Part shown: piece by piece, positions 14,295-20,805 of the stretch
How positions within the stretch are numbered: position 1 is the first letter of the stretch
Layout of the letters: every line of letters begins with the position of its first letter
NCBI GenBank assembly: GCA_016932895.1
Contig: JAFGCA010000813.1
Coordinates: forward strand, 1 to 20,805
From: Sedimentisphaerales bacterium
Lineage (GTDB): Bacteria > Planctomycetota > Phycisphaerae > Sedimentisphaerales > SG8-4
Direction: 5' to 3'
Length of the DNA stretch: 20,805 bases
Notes under the pieces: model-generated
Told to the model about the DNA's origin: nothing
Seen by the model: only the letters and a program-made list of their open reading frames with translations
Databases searched by the model: none
Made by a program: the position numbers and the translations under genes

Positions 14295-15821
14295 CTACAG
14301 TTTTCCGCCTTCGGCACTCTCGATGGCGTCGAGCATCCCGTCGATGGTGTGCTCGGAGGCCTCCAGGTCGACGCGCACGTTGAGTTCGGCCAACTGCCGG
14401 GACGTGACCGGGCCGATGGACGCGATTTTTGCCCTGCTTGACTCTACCGCATCCGGCGGTATTTGTTCGAAGAACCCCCGCGCCGACGACGGACTGGCGA
14501 AAGTCAGCCAGTCAATCTCTCCCCCACGGATCTGCTCGGCCAGACCGGCGGCGTCCCCCTGGCAGACCTCGCCGGTGTAGAGCGAGACATCCTCCACATG
14601 GGCTCCGCCCTCTGCCAGCAGGCCGACAAGCTCATTCGAAGCCAGTTCCGAGCGAAGCAGCAGGACCTTCTTGTCGTGAAGGTTCGTGTGCGCCAGCAGT
14701 TGCGTGCCGAGATCCTTGCCTGTGAAAACGGTGGGCACAAAATCGGCGTCGATGCCGCGCCGCTTCAGGGCCTCGGCGGTCTTGGCGCCGAGCGTGGCCA
14801 GCCGGGTCGAACCGAAGACGCGCGCGTCCTTTTTCAGGGTCGCCAGAACGTCGAAGAAGAAGGTCACGCCGTTGGGGCTCGTGAAGATCACCCAATCGTA
14901 CGCGGCGATTCGAGCCAGTGCCTCGAGAAACTCGTTGCGGTCCGTCAGAGGCTTCAGGGCCATGGTGGTAAATTCGACGGGGCGCCCGCCGCGGGCGATG
15001 ATCTTGCGGGCCATCTCGGCGTTTCCGCCGGCGTCGCGTGTCACCACGACGGAGGTGCCGAACAGGGGCTGCCGCATGAACCAGTTCAAACCAGGATCGC
15101 CCTCGGCGGCGGGACCGACAATGATCAGGGCGGGCGGTTCGACGCCCTCGGCTCTGCACATCTCGACGATGCGGCTCAGCGGCGCCCGCACCACCTTCTG
15201 GGTCGGCAGCGTCGCATTCCCCACGAGAGCCACCGGTGTCTCGGGCGGCTTGCCATTGCCGATAAGCTGCTCGGCAATCAACGGCAGTGTGCCGATGCCC
15301 ATGTAGAAGACAAGCGTGCCGGGGAAATGCGCCAGGACGTTCCAGTCGATGTTGCTGTCCTCCTTGCCCTCGGCTTCCCGGCCCGTGACGAAGGCGACCT
15401 GCGAGCTGTACCGGCGGTCGGTCAGCATGATACCCGTATATTCGGCGCCGGCGATCGCCGCGGTGACCCCGGGAACGATCTCGAAATCGATGCCCGCCTC
15501 GTTCAAGAGAGCGGCCTCCTCGGTGCACCGCCCGAAGATGCAGGGATCGCCCCCTTTGAGGCGAACGACGGTTTTGCCCTCCAAAGCCTTCTCGAGCAGG
15601 ATCTGATTGACCTGGTCCTGGGTGAAGGAGCCGGGACCGATGCGTTTGGGCACGTTGACAATCTCAGCGTCGGGTCGGGCCAGCGCCAGCAGCGCCGGGT
15701 TGGCCAGCTTATCGCAGATGATGCAATCGGCCGTGCCGATCAGCTCGGCGCCACGCAGGGTAATCAGGTCCGCTCGCCCGGGACCGGCACCCACCAGATA
15801 AGCCATTCCCTTCTTAGGCAT
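14295..15821 (-). CDS. cobA/hemD: fused uroporphyrinogen-III C-methyltransferase / uroporphyrinogen-III synthase
   Basis: A 508-residue fusion. Residues 1-245 are a SAM-dependent uroporphyrinogen-III methyltransferase, with 'YLVGAGPGRADLITLRGAEL' (8-27), 'VVRLKGGDPCIFGR' (85-98), 'VPGVTAAIAGAEYTGIMLTD' (116-135), 'YMGIGTLP' (173-180) and 'ALVGNATLPTQKVV' (198-211). It makes precorrin-2. Residues 253-508 are a HemD-type uroporphyrinogen-III synthase, with 'GTSVVVTRDAGGNAEMARKI' (255-274), 'DWVIFTSPNGVTFFFDVL' (309-326), 'LATLGAKTAEALKRRGI' (341-357), 'WLTFASPSSARGFFE' (438-452) and 'IASIGPVTSRQLAEL' (466-480). It closes and inverts ring D of hydroxymethylbilane. One protein thus takes the HemC product to precorrin-2. 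The ATG at 15821 lies inside the end of hemC (8-base overlap) with GGGGAG six bases upstream. Confidence 0.95.
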   Translation of the reverse strand: MPKKGMAYLVGAGPGRADLITLRGAELIGTADCIICDKLANPALLALARPDAEIVNVPKRIGPGSFTQDQVNQILLEKALEGKTVVRLKGGDPCIFGRCTEEAALLNEAGIDFEIVPGVTAAIAGAEYTGIMLTDRRYSSQVAFVTGREAEGKEDSNIDWNVLAHFPGTLVFYMGIGTLPLIAEQLIGNGKPPETPVALVGNATLPTQKVVRAPLSRIVEMCRAEGVEPPALIIVGPAAEGDPGLNWFMRQPLFGTSVVVTRDAGGNAEMARKIIARGGRPVEFTTMALKPLTDRNEFLEALARIAAYDWVIFTSPNGVTFFFDVLATLKKDARVFGSTRLATLGAKTAEALKRRGIDADFVPTVFTGKDLGTQLLAHTNLHDKKVLLLRSELASNELVGLLAEGGAHVEDVSLYTGEVCQGDAAGLAEQIRGGEIDWLTFASPSSARGFFEQIPPDAVESSRAKIASIGPVTSRQLAELNVRVDLEASEHTIDGMLDAIESAEGGKL

Positions 15822-16767
15822 TGACGTCTCCCCGGCCTCGTTTTCGTTCGAGTTCCTGGAGAATGTCCCTTCCACCGGCGTCGAGCAGCTCCAAAGCGAG
15901 TCGCTCGCCCAACTGCTTCGCCCGGGACATCGAACCGTTGATTTGCTTTCGCAGCATGGTCCGGCCCTGCACATCCGACAGAAACGCGCGGAGCACCAGC
16001 TCGCCGTCCGCACCGTCGGCATACGCACCAACCGGAGCATGACAGCCGCATTGGGTGGTGACCAGAATCTGGCGTTCGGCCGACGTCACGGCGCGGGCAA
16101 ACGCATCCTCTATGGATCGCACTACGTCCACGGTTTCTCCGTCATCCTGGCGGGTCTGTATGGCCAGGGCCCCCTGGGCCGGGGCCGGGATGAATTGCTC
16201 CGGGTCGAAAGTAAATGAAATCGCCTCGGTCAGATACAGTCGCTCCAGGCCGGCTCGCGCCAGGACGATGGCGTCGAGCTCGGTGGTGTGCAGCTTCTCG
16301 ATCCGGGTCCGGACGTTGCCGCGCAGCGCGACCAATTCCAGGTCCGGCCTGAGATAGCGCAACTGAGCGGAACGCCTCAGGCTCGACGTCCCGACGCGGG
16401 CGCCGTTGGGCAGCTCGTCAATCGACCCGGCCTCTCCCTTCGCGAGCAGGCAATCCTGGGGCCAGTGCCGATCCCAAACCGCAGTGACGGCGAGCCCTTC
16501 TCGCTGTCGCGTGGGCAGGTCCTTGAAGCTGTGCACGGCCACATCCGCCTCGCGCGCCAGCAGCGCCTCCTCCAGACGCGACGTGAAGAAGCCAATATCC
16601 TTCAGATTCCACAGGGCGGTGCGCCGGTCCCGGTCGCCGGCGCTGGTAATCTCCTTGATGCGAATCTCGCACCCGGGGTTTTGCGCTTTCAGCGCCGCGA
16701 TCACACTCTGCGTCTGGGCCAGGGCAAGCTCCCCTCGCCGTGTGGCTACCGTCAAAACGCGGCTCAT
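15814..16767 (-). CDS. hemC: hydroxymethylbilane synthase (porphobilinogen deaminase)
   Basis: A 317-residue enzyme polymerising four porphobilinogen units to hydroxymethylbilane. Family blocks are 'VATRRGELALAQTQ' (7-20), 'GFFTSRLEEALLAREADVAV' (59-78) continuing 'HSFKDLPT' (79-86) with the catalytic aspartate D83, 'RVGTSSLRRSAQLRYLRPDL' (124-143), 'LRGNVRTRIEKL' (148-159) and 'IPAPAQGALAIQTR' (193-206). The dipyrromethane-cofactor cysteine is C242 in 'TTQCGCHAPVGAYA'; the common 'GGCQVP' is 'CGCHAP' here, with an extra cysteine at 240. The ATG overlaps the hemA stop as ATGA, and the end overlaps the cobA/hemD start, so the three genes are probably translated as a coupled set. The region 'EITSAGDRDRRTALWNLKDI' replaces the usual 'GD..LD..L..IGGKG' loop, a mild divergence. 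Confidence 0.96.
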   Translation of the reverse strand: MSRVLTVATRRGELALAQTQSVIAALKAQNPGCEIRIKEITSAGDRDRRTALWNLKDIGFFTSRLEEALLAREADVAVHSFKDLPTRQREGLAVTAVWDRHWPQDCLLAKGEAGSIDELPNGARVGTSSLRRSAQLRYLRPDLELVALRGNVRTRIEKLHTTELDAIVLARAGLERLYLTEAISFTFDPEQFIPAPAQGALAIQTRQDDGETVDVVRSIEDAFARAVTSAERQILVTTQCGCHAPVGAYADGADGELVLRAFLSDVQGRTMLRKQINGSMSRAKQLGERLALELLDAGGRDILQELERKRGRGDVNA

Positions 16768-18035
16768 GCGCTGCCCTTGTCTTGCGAAAGGAACATCTTG
16801 TTGACCAGGTCGATGGCCTGCAATTGCTCTTCACTGGGTTCTCCGCCGCCGTTCTTGATGAAGCTGACGGGTCCGTGCAGGACTTTTCGAACCAGCGACT
16901 CGGCGAAAGCCTGGAGCTTTTCGCTGTTCTCCGGGCCGAAATCCTTGGCGTAGCGTTTGGCCTCACTACGGGCCAGGTCCAACCCCGTCTGCGTCAGCTT
17001 GGAGATCAAGGGCACCAGATCGAGAGAATCGTACCACTGGGCGAACGCGGTGGTGAATTCTTCGACGATGGCCCGGGCCTTGGGAATCTCGCTGCTGCGT
17101 TTGGCGCAATTGGCGCTGATTTGCTCGTCCAGGTCATCTATGTTGTACAAGGTCACGCCTTCAATCCGCCCCACGGCCGGATCGATGTCACGCGGCACGG
17201 CGATGTCAATCACCAGCAGCGGCCTCTTGCGTCCCGCGAGCGCCCATTCCACGCTGTCCCGCGTGAGGATCGGCTCCGTCGCCGCGGTCGAGGCAATCAG
17301 GAGATCCACCTCGGGAAGCCTCATCACGATCTCCACGAGGCCAACGGCCTCAGCAGCGTCAAACCGGCGAGCCATGGCCTGGGCCTTCTGAATGTCGCGG
17401 TTAGCGACGATCAGAAGCGACAGCCCGGCCTTTGCCAGGTAGCGGGCGACCAGCTCGGCGTTTTCACCGGCCCCGAGGATCAGGGCCGTGGCCTTGGGCA
17501 GGTTGACCTTGTCCCGGGCCAGCTCCACCGCTGCCAGGGCGATAGAGACCGCGCCGCAGTTGATCTCCGTGCGGGTGCGAACGGCCTTGCCCACCCGAAA
17601 GGCATTGTGCAGAAGCCGATGGAAAATCAGCCGGCTCATCCGGGCGTTGAGCGACTCGGTATAGGCGGTCTTGACCTGGGCCAGAATCTGGTTCTCGCCC
17701 ACCATTTGCGAATCCAGCCCCGCGGCCACCTCGAAGAGGTGCCGGACGGCGTCCATCCCGACCGTTTCTTTACTGTGTCGCGACCACGTCTGGGCGACCT
17801 CCGCCCCGTACGGAGCGAGCAGCTCGCCCAGGAAGGAGCCACAGTCGAGGTCCTTTCGGACGTACAGGTAGATTTCGAGGCGGTTGCACGTCTGCAAGAT
17901 CAGGGCTTCTCCGACCTGCTCGCTGTGGTGCAGGGCGCGCAGCATCTCCCGCCTCTGCTCGTCAGTGAAGGTAACCTTCTCCCGCACCTCTACAGGGCAG
18001 TCGTGATACGTCAGATTGTGCAAGACCAGCTTCAT
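16764..18035 (-). CDS. hemA: glutamyl-tRNA reductase
   Basis: A 423-residue first enzyme of the C5 tetrapyrrole route, reducing glutamyl-tRNA to glutamate-1-semialdehyde with NADPH. The catalytic cysteine is C50 in 'LQTCNRLEIY'. Other blocks are 'VRHLFEVAAGLDSQMVGENQ' (97-116), 'AFRVGKAVRTRTEI' (145-158), the NADPH-binding 'ALILGAGENAELVARYL' (184-200), 'DLLIASTAATEPIL' (244-257) and 'LLVIDIAVPRDIDPAV' (273-288) with 'LYNIDDL' (296-302). The C-terminal dimerisation helix ends in 'LVNKMFLSQDKGSA'. It is the first gene of the heme cluster and shares an ATGA overlap with hemC. The leader to the ATG at 18035 is short, with a GGGGGAAAG stretch 12 bases upstream, a wider spacing than usual. hemL (glutamate-1-semialdehyde aminomutase), the next enzyme of the route, is not in the window. 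Confidence 0.96.
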   Translation of the reverse strand: MKLVLHNLTYHDCPVEVREKVTFTDEQRREMLRALHHSEQVGEALILQTCNRLEIYLYVRKDLDCGSFLGELLAPYGAEVAQTWSRHSKETVGMDAVRHLFEVAAGLDSQMVGENQILAQVKTAYTESLNARMSRLIFHRLLHNAFRVGKAVRTRTEINCGAVSIALAAVELARDKVNLPKATALILGAGENAELVARYLAKAGLSLLIVANRDIQKAQAMARRFDAAEAVGLVEIVMRLPEVDLLIASTAATEPILTRDSVEWALAGRKRPLLVIDIAVPRDIDPAVGRIEGVTLYNIDDLDEQISANCAKRSSEIPKARAIVEEFTTAFAQWYDSLDLVPLISKLTQTGLDLARSEAKRYAKDFGPENSEKLQAFAESLVRKVLHGPVSFIKNGGGEPSEEQLQAIDLVNKMFLSQDKGSA

Positions 18036-18063
18036 GCTGTAGTTATACTTTCCCCCAAACAGG

Positions 18064-18073
18064 GTAACGTTAC
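18064..18073. promoter_or_regulatory. 10-bp palindrome at the predicted hem operon transcription start
   Basis: GTAACGTTAC (18064-18073) is a perfect palindrome immediately downstream of the predicted -10 element, where a repressor could block initiation. No regulator is known for it, and a 10-bp palindrome can occur by chance. Confidence 0.3.
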
Positions 18074-18102
18074 AGTCTACGGCAAAAAGCGCCCCATATC
18101 AA
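18074..18102 (-). promoter_or_regulatory. probable sigma70-like promoter of the heme operon
   Basis: On the minus strand TTGATA (18097-18102, five of six consensus bases) lies 17 bases before TAGACT (18074-18079, four of six). Transcription would start near 18067, giving a leader of about 30 bases before hemA. Confidence 0.5.
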
Positions 18103-18162
18103 GCAGCATACGCGTCGCATCGGGGCCGAGCCCAGGCATTGTCTGAAATGGATGGCGTTTTT

Positions 18163-18174
18163 GTGCGCGCGCAC
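18163..18174. repeat. 12-bp alternating GC palindrome
   Basis: GTGCGCGCGCAC is a perfect palindrome of alternating purines and pyrimidines just downstream of the gene ending at 18190. It lacks a T-tract in the gene's direction and is not a clear terminator. Confidence 0.35.
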
Positions 18175-18189
18175 GTGGAAATGCGCGGG

Positions 18190-19125
18190 TTATGATGTGG
18201 GCCGTTTTCCTCTGACGCCTCTGATGAGGACGCAGCCGGCGCCTGCCAGGACCACGAGCCCGCCGAGCACAACCAGGCGAGCGGCCGCCGGAAACAGCGT
18301 GCCGGCCGGACGATCTCCCCGCGTGCGGGCCGTCTCAGGCGCGGGAGCCGTCGATCCTGCCGGCTCCTCTCGGGCCTCGACCGGGGCCGTATCGAACGTC
18401 TCCAGGATGCTGGTGGCGGTGTAGCCATCCTTCGACCACATGAGAAACTTGATCGGCTCCCTACGGTAGACCTCCTTGACCAGGCCGTTCACGTCCGCGT
18501 GGTACCAGCGCAGGCGCTGCTCGGTGATAGGGATCTTGGCGACCTTCACGTTGATGGTGGAGCGATTAGTGACCTTGTAGTGCAGGCAGCCGGCAAACTC
18601 CCCTGCCGGCGTGGTGACGGTCTCGTCCGGCAGCCGCTCGATCGCAATCGTCGCCGGCAGGGCAAACTCGCCCGACTTGACGCGTAGCGTCGTCTCAACC
18701 GTCTTCGTCCGGCCAATCTCCATCTCAGCGATCAGGTACGGCACGGGCGGATCGTAGTACAGAGCCGCCGCCTCGCCCTTCTCGTTCTCGATATCGAGCG
18801 CCGTAAGCATCCGCGCCTCGTTGACATGCAGTCGCCCAATCACGTTCGGATCGTTGGTGAATCGCTCCTCGATGGCCCAGGATCGCTCTCCCTGCTCCTG
18901 CGTCTCGGAAATCACGTGCAAAACACGCTGCCCGTCGATGGCGTTGGGCTCCATACTTCCCGGCCTTGGCCCTTCATGCCGATAGACCCACCGCCGCCCC
19001 ACCTCGAACGGACCCTCGACAACCTGCCCGGCGAAGCCCACCGAACACGCCAACCCGATCAGCAGGCCCGCCAGCACCAGGCCGAGCCGAAATCCGCGTC
19101 GCATTCGATGACATGGTCGTACCAC
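18190..19125 (-). CDS. secreted protein with C-terminal membrane anchor, unknown function
   Basis: A 311-residue protein I cannot assign to a named family. The N-terminus is basic ('RPCHRMRRGFR') followed by the hydrophobic 'LGLVLAGLLIGLACSVGFAG', a signal peptide. The body is predicted beta-rich: 'FEVGRRWVYRHEG', 'ISETQEQGERSWAIEERFT', 'TVTTPAGEFAGCLHYKVTNR' and 'WYHADVNGLVKEVYR'. The combination 'TPAGEFAGCLHYKV' and 'W(Y/F)..VGLVK' is what one sees in DUF3108/TapB-like periplasmic proteins, a loose resemblance only. Residues about 250-280 are a Pro/Ala/Glu-rich linker, then a hydrophobic helix near 282-304 ('ARLVVLGGLVVLAGAGCVLI') with a basic tail, so the C-terminus is probably anchored with the domain outside. 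The start is the GTG at 19125, with a weak GAGAAG upstream; ATG at 19104 is an alternative. It ends 154 bases before hemA, which has its own promoter. Confidence 0.75.
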   Translation of the reverse strand: MVRPCHRMRRGFRLGLVLAGLLIGLACSVGFAGQVVEGPFEVGRRWVYRHEGPRPGSMEPNAIDGQRVLHVISETQEQGERSWAIEERFTNDPNVIGRLHVNEARMLTALDIENEKGEAAALYYDPPVPYLIAEMEIGRTKTVETTLRVKSGEFALPATIAIERLPDETVTTPAGEFAGCLHYKVTNRSTINVKVAKIPITEQRLRWYHADVNGLVKEVYRREPIKFLMWSKDGYTATSILETFDTAPVEAREEPAGSTAPAPETARTRGDRPAGTLFPAAARLVVLGGLVVLAGAGCVLIRGVRGKRPTS

Positions 19126-19166
19126 CAGCTACTTCTCTTTCAATAGATTCCTGCAAGCATGTGAAC

Positions 19167-19189
19167 GCGGCCGCCCACCCGGGCGCCGC
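19167..19189 (-). terminator. GC-rich hairpin after the pseudopilin-like gene
   Basis: GCGG-C-CGCCC, loop ACCC, GGGCG-CCGC: a nine-pair stem with one bulged C, about 50 bases after the stop of the gene ending at 19237. No T-tract follows on the minus strand, so termination is only a possibility. Confidence 0.25.
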
Positions 19190-19236
19190 AGCCCCCATGG
19201 TACCGCATCGATCCCGCCTCTTCCAGGCGAAGCTCG

Positions 19237-20073
19237 TCAGTAGTCCCTGAATCCGCGCATCCATTTCGGCCAGTCCTCCGGCTCGACGCCGCCGGCCCTG
19301 GTCCATGGCCCGGCCCGGTCCCATCCCAGGTGCCATTTGAGAGCCCAGAGTTCCTTGAGGCCGATCGGTCTGACTGAGAAGTCGAGGAAGAGTCCGTTGA
19401 TCGATCCATGGTGGCGGTTGATGCAGGTTTCGCCTGCCGCCCCGGAAGGTTCGTGGTTAGGCGGTGGCTGTCGCTCGAAGACCAGCGTAGTACTCGGCTC
19501 CACCGCATCGAGGAGCAGCGGGATAGTGTCTCGCCGCCGAAGCGAGAAAACGTCTGTGTAAGGCAAAGAACTCCTGGAAGGCGGGCCATCGAAAGCGCGA
19601 CTGTGGATGCGACCGTTCAGGCCGTAACTCATACGGAACGCCGGCGCCGGTCGGATGATTTCCCAGGGCGCAAAGGTCAGCCCGCGCATCCCTTCGAGGT
19701 AAACGACGCCGTTGGAACTGGCCGTGAACGTCCCGAGACCGTTGCCGCGGTTTGCCATCGGACAGCAGGCAATACCTTCGGTTCGCACCGCGTGATACCG
19801 GCGCCGCTCGTTTGGGTCCACCTCATCGCTGATGTACTGACCCCGGAGCAGTGAAAGACCGCTGTCTTCTTCGCTGACCCGCATGAACCGACCGTCGTAT
19901 TCCTCCAGATACAGGGCCAGGACCGTGCCCCACTGTTTCAGATGCGCCCGGCAGACCAACGCTCGAGCCTGCCTGCGAGCCCGCCCCAACGCCGGCAACA
20001 GCAGGGCCATGAGCAACGCCACGACCGCGACCACCACGAGTAACTCGATCAGTGTGAACCCTTTGATCTTCAT
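19237..20073 (-). CDS. pseudopilin-like protein with N-terminal methylation motif (type II secretion/prepilin-like)
   Basis: A 278-residue protein. It starts MKIKGFTLIELLVVVAVVAL, the prepilin signature: a short basic leader, cleavage after G5, F at +1 and E at +5, then a hydrophobic helix to about residue 29 and 'GRARRQARALVCRAHLKQWG' (30-49). The rest is a globular domain with several cysteines ('CCPMANRG'). It ends in a block of about 60 residues, 'CINRHHGSINGLFLDFSVRP' then 'IGLKELWALKWHLGW' and 'GGVEPEDWPKWMRGFRDY', shared with the neighbouring gene. Proteins of this build occur in many copies in Planctomycetota genomes and are probably processed by a prepilin peptidase and displayed at the surface; their function is unproven. 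GGAGG eight bases before the ATG at 20073 fixes the start. It follows the paralogue by 33 bases on the same strand. Confidence 0.85.
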   Translation of the reverse strand: MKIKGFTLIELLVVVAVVALLMALLLPALGRARRQARALVCRAHLKQWGTVLALYLEEYDGRFMRVSEEDSGLSLLRGQYISDEVDPNERRRYHAVRTEGIACCPMANRGNGLGTFTASSNGVVYLEGMRGLTFAPWEIIRPAPAFRMSYGLNGRIHSRAFDGPPSRSSLPYTDVFSLRRRDTIPLLLDAVEPSTTLVFERQPPPNHEPSGAAGETCINRHHGSINGLFLDFSVRPIGLKELWALKWHLGWDRAGPWTRAGGVEPEDWPKWMRGFRDY

Positions 20074-20106
20074 GTGCTCGGCCTCCACATCGCCGAAGCA
20101 GGCTCG

Positions 20107-20805
20107 TCAATAATCCTTGAACCGACGCATCCACCGCGGCCAATCCTCGGGCCGGGCGCCGCCGGCTTTGGTCCAGCGGTTGGCCGTGTTGTATTGCCGA
20201 TGCCACTTGAGCGTCCATAGCTCCTTGACACCGACCCTGCGGACGGAGAAGTCGAGGAACAGGCCGTTCACGGCTCCGCTGTGCCGATTCATGCAAAAAC
20301 TGTTCGGCCAATGGTCGGGGCTGGAGGCGAGAGGTATGGGCTCCCGTTCCGGAGGCTTCTCGTCCTCGGGCACGTGTCCATCCGGCCAGAAGCTATCCAG
20401 GTGCATAGGTACGTTGCTTGCGCCTTGGACGGCAAACGTTCGCCAGAATTCTGGGCGTCGTATGGGAGCATCGCGGCCCCACCAGTACCCGCCGGCAAAG
20501 AAGTTGAAACCATAGCTGCCGCGGCCCTCCCCCGGGTGCAAACCGTCGCGCTGAAGCCAGTGCCAGGCCAGGAACGTTCCGCCCTCCTGCGAGCCCTCTC
20601 TGGTCGGGTCCGCCGGCCTGGACGCCATGGGACAGCACATGATGCCTCTGAGAGTATCGTAGTCGTCCGGTCCCGAACTCCAGAACCATCCCCAGGAAGA
20701 CTCGGGAGGATCGCGATCATCCCAGGCCGGCAGGAGTCCGTCGTTCTCGCTCGCATACGTCGCCAGCAGGGTGCCCCATTGGCGCAGGTTGGACTGACAA
20801 GCCAC
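20107..20805 (-). CDS. pseudopilin-like protein, N-terminus cut by the window end
   Basis: This is the C-terminal 232 residues of a paralogue of the downstream gene. The frame is open to the window edge. The first residues '(V)ACQSNLRQWGTLLATYASE' align with 'LVCRAHLKQWGTVLALYLEE' of the neighbour, so only about 40 residues, including the prepilin leader and helix, are missing. Both proteins share 'CCPMA' and the C-terminal block: here 'MNRHSGAVNGLFLDFSVRRV', 'GVKELWTLKWHRQYNTANRW' and 'GGARPEDWPRWMRRFKDY'. The middle parts differ much more ('GFNFFAGGYWWGRDAP' here), suggesting old duplication with a diversified central region. The GTG at 20805 is an internal codon at the edge, not the true start. 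Role unknown; presumed surface or periplasmic. Confidence 0.82.
   Translation of the reverse strand: MACQSNLRQWGTLLATYASENDGLLPAWDDRDPPESSWGWFWSSGPDDYDTLRGIMCCPMASRPADPTREGSQEGGTFLAWHWLQRDGLHPGEGRGSYGFNFFAGGYWWGRDAPIRRPEFWRTFAVQGASNVPMHLDSFWPDGHVPEDEKPPEREPIPLASSPDHWPNSFCMNRHSGAVNGLFLDFSVRRVGVKELWTLKWHRQYNTANRWTKAGGARPEDWPRWMRRFKDY

Noticed and set aside
14463..15824. Plus-strand open frame of 453 codons opposite cobA/hemD
   Set aside because: Low-complexity antisense translation of a clearly identified gene; no ribosome-binding site or domain.
16740..18146. Long plus-strand open frame (468 codons) opposite hemA
   Set aside because: The minus strand encodes an unmistakable glutamyl-tRNA reductase with all motifs; the opposite frame is a GC-driven shadow.
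1..20805. CRISPR arrays, insertion-sequence transposases, integrases, phage or toxin-antitoxin genes
   Set aside because: No regularly spaced direct repeats and no such protein families were seen on either strand.

Overview
The window is GC-rich, densely coding bacterial DNA. It most resembles a member of the Planctomycetota, probably class Phycisphaerae. This is inferred from three things: two tandem pseudopilin-like proteins with the N-terminal GFTLIELLVV signature and a shared C-terminal 'NRH..NGLFLDFSVR..G.KELW.LKWH' block; several secreted or Tat-exported enzymes for polysaccharide and sugar-acid use; and a siroheme-type heme gene cluster. No 16S or other taxonomic marker is present, so the assignment is tentative.

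Layout. 1-1317 (+) is the 3' part of a PQQ-type beta-propeller protein. 1451-2415 (-) holds a small DUF2007-like membrane protein and a GyrI-like effector-binding protein. 2553-3905 (-) is a secreted PL10-type pectate lyase with a good sigma70-like promoter. 4119-4202 (+) is tRNA-Leu(CAG) with its own promoter. 4353-5917 (+) encodes two polytopic, glycine-rich membrane proteins. 5951-8350 (-) is a two-gene unit: an RraA/HMG-aldolase-like protein followed by a Tat/lipobox-bearing enolase-superfamily (mandelate racemase subgroup) protein. 8627-9997 (+) is a Tat-signal DegT/DnrJ/EryC1/StrS aminotransferase homologue.

10016-18035 (-) is the core of the window, a heme operon read hemA-hemC-cobA/hemD-ahbC-[sialidase/LamG protein]-hemB. 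The first three genes are translationally coupled by start/stop overlaps. They make uroporphyrinogen III and then precorrin-2. An AhbC/NirJ-type radical SAM enzyme follows, which points to the siroheme-dependent route to heme b. ahbA, ahbB, ahbD and the sirohydrochlorin dehydrogenase/chelatase are not in the window. A candidate promoter with a 10-bp palindrome at the expected transcription start precedes hemA. A sialidase-like gene unrelated to heme synthesis interrupts the cluster between ahbC and hemB. Its 5' end carries a large imperfect inverted repeat and a stretch resembling the dispersed repeat often mistranslated as 'RSDEAI/ATKQS', which suggests insertion into the operon.

18190-20805 (-) holds a secreted protein with a C-terminal membrane anchor and the two pseudopilin-like paralogues, the second cut by the window end. 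No gene-free stretch exceeds 300 bases; the longest, 8351-8626, lies between divergent genes. I saw no CRISPR array, transposase, integrase, phage gene or obvious defence system. I found no clearly new multi-gene system. The most notable signals are the interrupted Ahb-type heme operon, the repeat at its breakpoint, and the exported PLP-enzyme homologue.
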